64,000 nucleotides of DNA from Nitriliruptoraceae bacterium (GTDB lineage: Bacteria; Actinomycetota; Nitriliruptoria; Nitriliruptorales; Nitriliruptoraceae): positions 1 to 64,000 of the forward strand of contig SKJX01000047.1 of assembly GCA_007121785.1 (NCBI GenBank). Direction: 5' to 3'. This document shows, in pieces, positions 60,360-64,000 of the stretch. The position numbers and the translations under genes are program-made. The notes below the pieces were generated by a model, which saw only the letters and a program-made list of their open reading frames with translations, was not told the DNA's origin and ran no database searches. Position 1 is the first letter of the stretch, and each line of letters opens with the position of its first letter.

Positions 60360-61020
60360 GCCGGCGAGACGTCCATCTGACCGTCCGCCGCGTCCGGAGA
60401 ACCGATCGAACCCGCTCGTCGACAGGAACGCGACCGTGCCGGAGGCGACCCCCGACCCGGACGTCGATGACACCGGCCAGTTACGCGAACGCATCGCGAC
60501 ATCCGTGCGGGAGTTCCGTGCCCGCTCGGGCCGCAGCCTCGCCGACGTCGCTGCCGCCGCCGGCATCGGGAAGTCGACGTTGCACGCGATCGAAGCCGGC
60601 GACGCCAACCCGGGCATCGAGACCCTCTGGGCCCTGGCGCGCGCCCTGCGGGTGCCCTTCGGCACGTTGCTGGACGAGCCGACCCCGGCCGTGCGTGTGG
60701 TCCGAGCGGGCGAGGGGCCGACGGTCGTCAGCGAGGCGAGCACGATGCAGGCCCACCTGCTGGCGTCGACCGGTCACGCCTGCCGTGCCGAGCTCTACCA
60801 TCTGAGCCTGCAACCGGGCCCGGTCCGCGACGCCGACGCGCACACCGCCGGCACCGTCGAGCACGTGCTGGTCACCGCCGGACGGCTACGGGTCGGACCC
60901 TCGGGGGGCGCCGTCGACCTCGACCCGGGCGATCTCGCCACGTTCCCGGGCGATCTCGGCCACCGCTACGAAGCCCTCACCGACGGTACGACCGCGGTCC
61001 TGTTGCTCGAGTACCGCTAG
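60358..61020 (+). CDS. XRE-family regulator with cupin domain
   Basis: 220 residues. A 40-residue disordered start is followed by an XRE helix-turn-helix (VREFRARSGRSLADVAAAAG, IGKSTLHAIEAGDANPGIET, LWALARALRVPFGTLLDE) and a C-terminal cupin beta-barrel (HTAGTVEHVLVTAGRLRVGP, then DLDPGDLATFPGDLGHRYEA). Regulators of this build often control the divergent AzlCD transporter in response to an amino acid. The mRNA is probably leaderless. It likely binds the inverted repeat over its own start. Confidence 0.9.
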   Translation: MPARRPSDRPPRPENRSNPLVDRNATVPEATPDPDVDDTGQLRERIATSVREFRARSGRSLADVAAAAGIGKSTLHAIEAGDANPGIETLWALARALRVPFGTLLDEPTPAVRVVRAGEGPTVVSEASTMQAHLLASTGHACRAELYHLSLQPGPVRDADAHTAGTVEHVLVTAGRLRVGPSGGAVDLDPGDLATFPGDLGHRYEALTDGTTAVLLLEYR

Positions 61021-61202
61021 GTGGGGCTGGCCCCGTCCGCTCTGCGTCGTCCTCGCCCCGCCCATCCGCACGATCCGTCGAGCCCGCGCGGCGTCCCGGC
61101 GCCACCACCTCGACTCGCCTCCGGCCGAGACCGCCCCGGCCGACCGCCCTTTCGCATCCGACCGACCGTCCCGCCATCGCCACCGTGTCCGAAGGCTCTT
61201 CC

Positions 61203-62231
61203 GTGTCCGCCGTCACCGTCTCGCAGGTCCGCAAACGTTTCGGGCAGACCGAAGCGCTCGCCGGCGTCGATCTCACCGTCGACGAAGGCGAGGTGGTCGG
61301 GCTGCTCGGGCCGAACGGGGCGGGCAAGACCACGCTGGTGCGGGTGCTGGCGACGTTGCTGCCGCCGGATTCCGGGCAGGCGCGCATCTTCGGGCTCGAC
61401 GTGGTCGATGATGCGAACGCGGTGCGTCGCTCGATCGGGCTGACCGGGCAGCACGCCGCGGTCGACGAGTTGCTGACCGGACGTGAGAACCTCCGGATGT
61501 TCGGTGAGCTGTTCCACCTCTCGGGCCGTCGCGCCCGCGAACGCGCGGACGACCTGCTGGAGCGGTTCGACCTCGCTGACGCCGCCGACCGTCCCGCACG
61601 GACCTACTCAGGTGGGATGCGTCGACGCCTCGACCTGGCCTCCAGCCTGCTGGTACGGCCGCGACTGTTGTTCCTCGACGAGCCGACGACCGGATTGGAT
61701 CCACGGTCGCGCAACGCGATCTGGGAGGTCACCCGGGAGCTGGTCGACGGGGGCACCACGCTGCTGTTGACCACCCAGTACCTGGAGGAGGCCGACCAGC
61801 TGGCGGACCGCATCGCCGTGATCGATCACGGCGACATCATCGCGGAAGGCACCGGCGACGACCTCAAGGACGCCATCGGTGGCCAGGTCGTGGATGTCGT
61901 GCTGCTCGCCGCCGCGGACCGGACCCGCGCCCTCGAGGTGGTACCCGACGCCGAAGCGTTGCACGACCCGCGGCGGTTCCGGGTCCCGGTGGCCGAGGAC
62001 AGCGCGCTCGGGGTGCTCGGGACCGTGGCGGACACGTTGCGGCGCATCGGCATCGAGGTCCACGACCTCGGGTTGCGTCGGCCCACCCTCGACGATGTGT
62101 TCCTGGAGCTGACCGGGGACGTGTCGCCGGCTGCGTCAGCCGGTGCCGGCCAGGCCGGCTCGGGCGCGCCCGGCACCGCGGACGACGGCGGAAACGCGCC
62201 TGGGGGCGACGACGAGGAGGCGGTTCTATGA
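61203..62231 (+). CDS. DrrA-type ABC exporter ATPase
   Basis: About 342 residues. Walker A GLLGPNGAGKTTLVRVLATL, Q-loop SIGLTGQHAAVDELLTG (typical DrrA-type), signature TYSGGMRRRLDLASSLL, Walker B RLLFLDEPTTGLDPRSRNAI, and H-loop LTTQYLEEADQLADRI. The C-terminal domain ends RRPTLDDVFLELTGD, the usual DrrA tail, then a 30-residue Gly/Ala/Asp extension. GTG 61203 has GAAGG 7 nt upstream; GTG 61185 is the alternative. Overlaps the permease gene by ATGA. Exports a drug or lipid-like substrate that cannot be named. Confidence 0.92.
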   Translation: MSAVTVSQVRKRFGQTEALAGVDLTVDEGEVVGLLGPNGAGKTTLVRVLATLLPPDSGQARIFGLDVVDDANAVRRSIGLTGQHAAVDELLTGRENLRMFGELFHLSGRRARERADDLLERFDLADAADRPARTYSGGMRRRLDLASSLLVRPRLLFLDEPTTGLDPRSRNAIWEVTRELVDGGTTLLLTTQYLEEADQLADRIAVIDHGDIIAEGTGDDLKDAIGGQVVDVVLLAAADRTRALEVVPDAEALHDPRRFRVPVAEDSALGVLGTVADTLRRIGIEVHDLGLRRPTLDDVFLELTGDVSPAASAGAGQAGSGAPGTADDGGNAPGGDDEEAVL

Positions 62232-63091
62232 GTCCCTCCACAACCCCGAGCCGCGCGACCCCTGGCCGCCCTGCCCGGAGCGATGCGGGCGCCGTGCCCG
62301 CGCCGACCCACCTGGGTAGCCGCATCTACTGGCAGGGCCGGGATACCTGGACGGTGACCAAGCGCAACCTGCGGCACTTCGTGCGTCAGCCGCGGCTGCT
62401 GGTGTTCTCCACCATCCAGCCCATGATGTTCGTCGTGCTGTTCGCCTTCGTGTTCGGCGGCGTTGCCGAGGTCGCGCTGCCCGAAGGTGTGACCTACATC
62501 GACTTCCTGCTGCCAGGACTGTTCGTCCACTCGGCCGCGTTCCGCTCGACTCAGACCGCGGTCGGGCTCGCCGAGGACCTCGAACGTGGCGTCGTCGACC
62601 GGTTCCGCTCGCTGCCGATGTCCCGGGCCGCGGTACTGTCTGGTCGGACCTTGGCCGATCTGGTCCGATCGCTGGCGGTCGTCGGGCTGATGATCGGCGT
62701 CGGCTACGCCCTCGGCTTCCGTTTCACCGAAGGGCTCCTGGCCGCGATCGGCGCGGTGTTGGTCATCTCGCTGTTCTCGTTCATGATGAGCTGGCTGTTC
62801 TGCACGCTGGCGCTGTGGGTTCCCGGTGCGGAGGCGGCGCAGACCGCCGGGTTCGTGTTCATCTTCCCGCTGGTGTTCGGCAGTTCCATCTTCGTGCCCA
62901 TCGAAACGATGCCCGACTGGCTGGCGCTGTTCGCTGCCAACAGCCCGCTCACCCACGCGGCCGATGCGGCCCGGGCGCTGTCGATCGGCGGCGAGGCGCT
63001 GCGTCCGATCCTGTTGTCGACCGCCTGGTCCATCGGCGTGCTCGCGGTCATCATCCCCCTGGCGGTCCGTCGTTACCGCCGGATCGCGTGA
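62228..63091 (+). CDS. DrrB-type ABC exporter permease
   Basis: 287 residues of the ABC-2 membrane family. A polar 35-residue start, then RDTWTVTKRNLRHFVRQPRL, six helices (TIQPMMFVVLFAFVFGGVAE, GLMIGVGYALGFRF, FMMSWLFCTLALWVPGAEAA, TAGFVFIFPLVFGSSIFVP) and the conserved PIETMPDWLALFAANSPLTH followed by DAARALSIGG. Forms the transporter with the upstream ATPase. Confidence 0.92.
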   Translation: MSPSTTPSRATPGRPARSDAGAVPAPTHLGSRIYWQGRDTWTVTKRNLRHFVRQPRLLVFSTIQPMMFVVLFAFVFGGVAEVALPEGVTYIDFLLPGLFVHSAAFRSTQTAVGLAEDLERGVVDRFRSLPMSRAAVLSGRTLADLVRSLAVVGLMIGVGYALGFRFTEGLLAAIGAVLVISLFSFMMSWLFCTLALWVPGAEAAQTAGFVFIFPLVFGSSIFVPIETMPDWLALFAANSPLTHAADAARALSIGGEALRPILLSTAWSIGVLAVIIPLAVRRYRRIA

Positions 63092-63099
63092 GGTCGGGA

Positions 63100-64000
63100 A
63101 TGCGAGCAGGGAGGCATCTGCGAGGCTCGGCCAGTGGACCGCGCCCCGTCACCGCGGTCCGTGGGACGTCGATGGCGGTCGCAGCCCTGGCCGCAGCCGC
63201 CCTGCCGGTGTTCCTCACCGGGGCCTTGCAGGGCCGCATCGCCGAGGACCTGGGCATCGGCACCGGCGCGATCGGGACCGCGATCGCCGCGTTCTTCATC
63301 GCCGGCGCGGCGACCTCGATCCCCGGGGGGCGACTGGTGGATCGGCTCGGCGCGCCGCTGGCACTGCGGCTGGGGATGCTGGTCGCGACCCTCGCCGCGG
63401 TCGGCATCGCGCTCGGCGCCGATGACCGGTGGAAGCTGACGCTCGGGCTCGGTATCGCCGGCATGGCCCTGGCGCTGGTCGACCCGGGTGGCGCCCGGGC
63501 GCTGACCGCATCGGTGCCACGCCAGCGGCTTGGGTTCGCCTTCGGGGCCAAGGAAGCGAGCATCCCGCTCGCCTCGCTACTGGCGGGGCTGGTCCTGCCG
63601 CTGCTCGGCGCGCAACTGGGCTGGCGTCCCGCGTTCTACCTCGGCGCGGTGATCGCGGTGGGGACCGCGCTGCTGATCCCGAGCGCGCTGGATCCGTCCG
63701 TGCGCCCGAGCCGGGGGCGTCCCACCGTCGGTCCCTCGTCCCGGGCGACGACCGCAACCTCGCCGAAGGCGGTCGATGACGACGCGTCCGGGGACGTGGT
63801 CGCCCACGTGACGGCGGGGGACCGGATCCCCGACCCCGCAGCCGGCAACGAGGCCGGCGATGACGCTGCCAGGGGCTCGGCCCCCGCTCCGGCCGCGAGG
63901 GTTGCCACGTCGACAGGAACCGCCCCGCTGCTGGCGGGGTTGGCGGCCACCGCGGCCTTGGCCGGGGGAGTCGCCGCAGCCGTCGCCGCGTTCCTGGTCC
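63100..64000 (+). CDS. MFS transporter, truncated by the window end
   Basis: At least 300 residues with no stop before 64000. Starts at ATG 63100 or, more likely by composition, ATG 63172. Six helices are visible (AALAAAALPVFLTGALQGRI, IGTAIAAFFIAGAATSIPGG, LGMLVATLAAVGIALGA and others). The loop GGRLVDRLGAPLALRLG carries the conserved G-x-x-x-D-R-x-G of the MFS 2-3 loop. A polar linker of about 75 residues (SRGRPTVGPSSRATTATSPK onward) separates the halves before the seventh helix begins. Confidence 0.8.
   Translation, partial: MRAGRHLRGSASGPRPVTAVRGTSMAVAALAAAALPVFLTGALQGRIAEDLGIGTGAIGTAIAAFFIAGAATSIPGGRLVDRLGAPLALRLGMLVATLAAVGIALGADDRWKLTLGLGIAGMALALVDPGGARALTASVPRQRLGFAFGAKEASIPLASLLAGLVLPLLGAQLGWRPAFYLGAVIAVGTALLIPSALDPSVRPSRGRPTVGPSSRATTATSPKAVDDDASGDVVAHVTAGDRIPDPAAGNEAGDDAARGSAPAPAARVATSTGTAPLLAGLAATAALAGGVAAAVAAFLV

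Overview
The window is about 70% GC, densely coded, with many GTG starts, GTGA/ATGA overlaps and a complete Pup-proteasome locus. Together with DUF4193 and DUF2017 proteins, PafBC, HelY, an F420-type LLM oxidoreductase and an actinobacterial-type adenosine kinase, this points to an actinobacterium. Divergence from mycobacterial/streptomycete versions suggests a deep lineage, perhaps Nitriliruptoria-like; the class is inference only.

Region 1 (1-19569): galT, then the Pup-proteasome and protein-quality block mpa-dop-pup-[island]-prcB-prcA-pafA-pafB-pafC-(zinc-ribbon protein)-(small membrane protein)-tatA-tatC-helY, in the order known from Mycobacterium. Dop deamidates Pup-GGQ, PafA ligates it to targets, Mpa unfolds them into PrcAB, and PafBC is the linked DNA-damage activator. 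A 3.55 kb segment interrupts pup and prcB. It is bounded by a 35-bp direct repeat (one mismatch) of the 3' end of pup and carries lower-GC genes, a decayed hydrolase fragment, a CapA-like gene and an excisionase-like HTH gene. It looks like a small integrated element or its remnant, with pup as attachment site.

Region 2 (19682-34870): a lipid kinase, M24 peptidase, GNAT, acyl-CoA dehydrogenase, YtcJ-like amidohydrolase, DUF4193 protein, apolipoprotein N-acyltransferase, tRNA-Glu(UUC), a HisN-like phosphatase, a Cas4/RecB-like nuclease, an SRPBCC protein, a ParS/MbcA-like protein, a cold-shock protein, ClpS-DUF2017 and an LLM oxidoreductase.

Region 3 (35022-55804): MurJ, a 5'-3' exonuclease and L/F-tRNA transferase. 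A nucleoside/methyl-cycle neighbourhood follows (ahcY, a BMP lipoprotein with one ATPase and two permeases, adoK), with aspartate-type aminotransferase and SerC. Then come lysine 6-aminotransferase plus a semialdehyde dehydrogenase, and a PAC2 protein.

Region 4 (55908-64000): a bacterial histone-fold protein with a lysine/alanine tail, a THUMP-like methyltransferase, zinc-ribbon protein, RNase HI, AzlD-AzlC with a divergent XRE-cupin regulator, a DrrAB-type exporter and the start of an MFS transporter cut by the window end.

Two themes recur. Many genes have a TAnnnT -10 box (often TACGCT) with no obvious -35; in four cases it lies 6-8 nt before the start codon, suggesting leaderless mRNAs. 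Short GC-rich tandem repeats (21-41 bp) recur, mostly between genes but twice in frame inside azlC.
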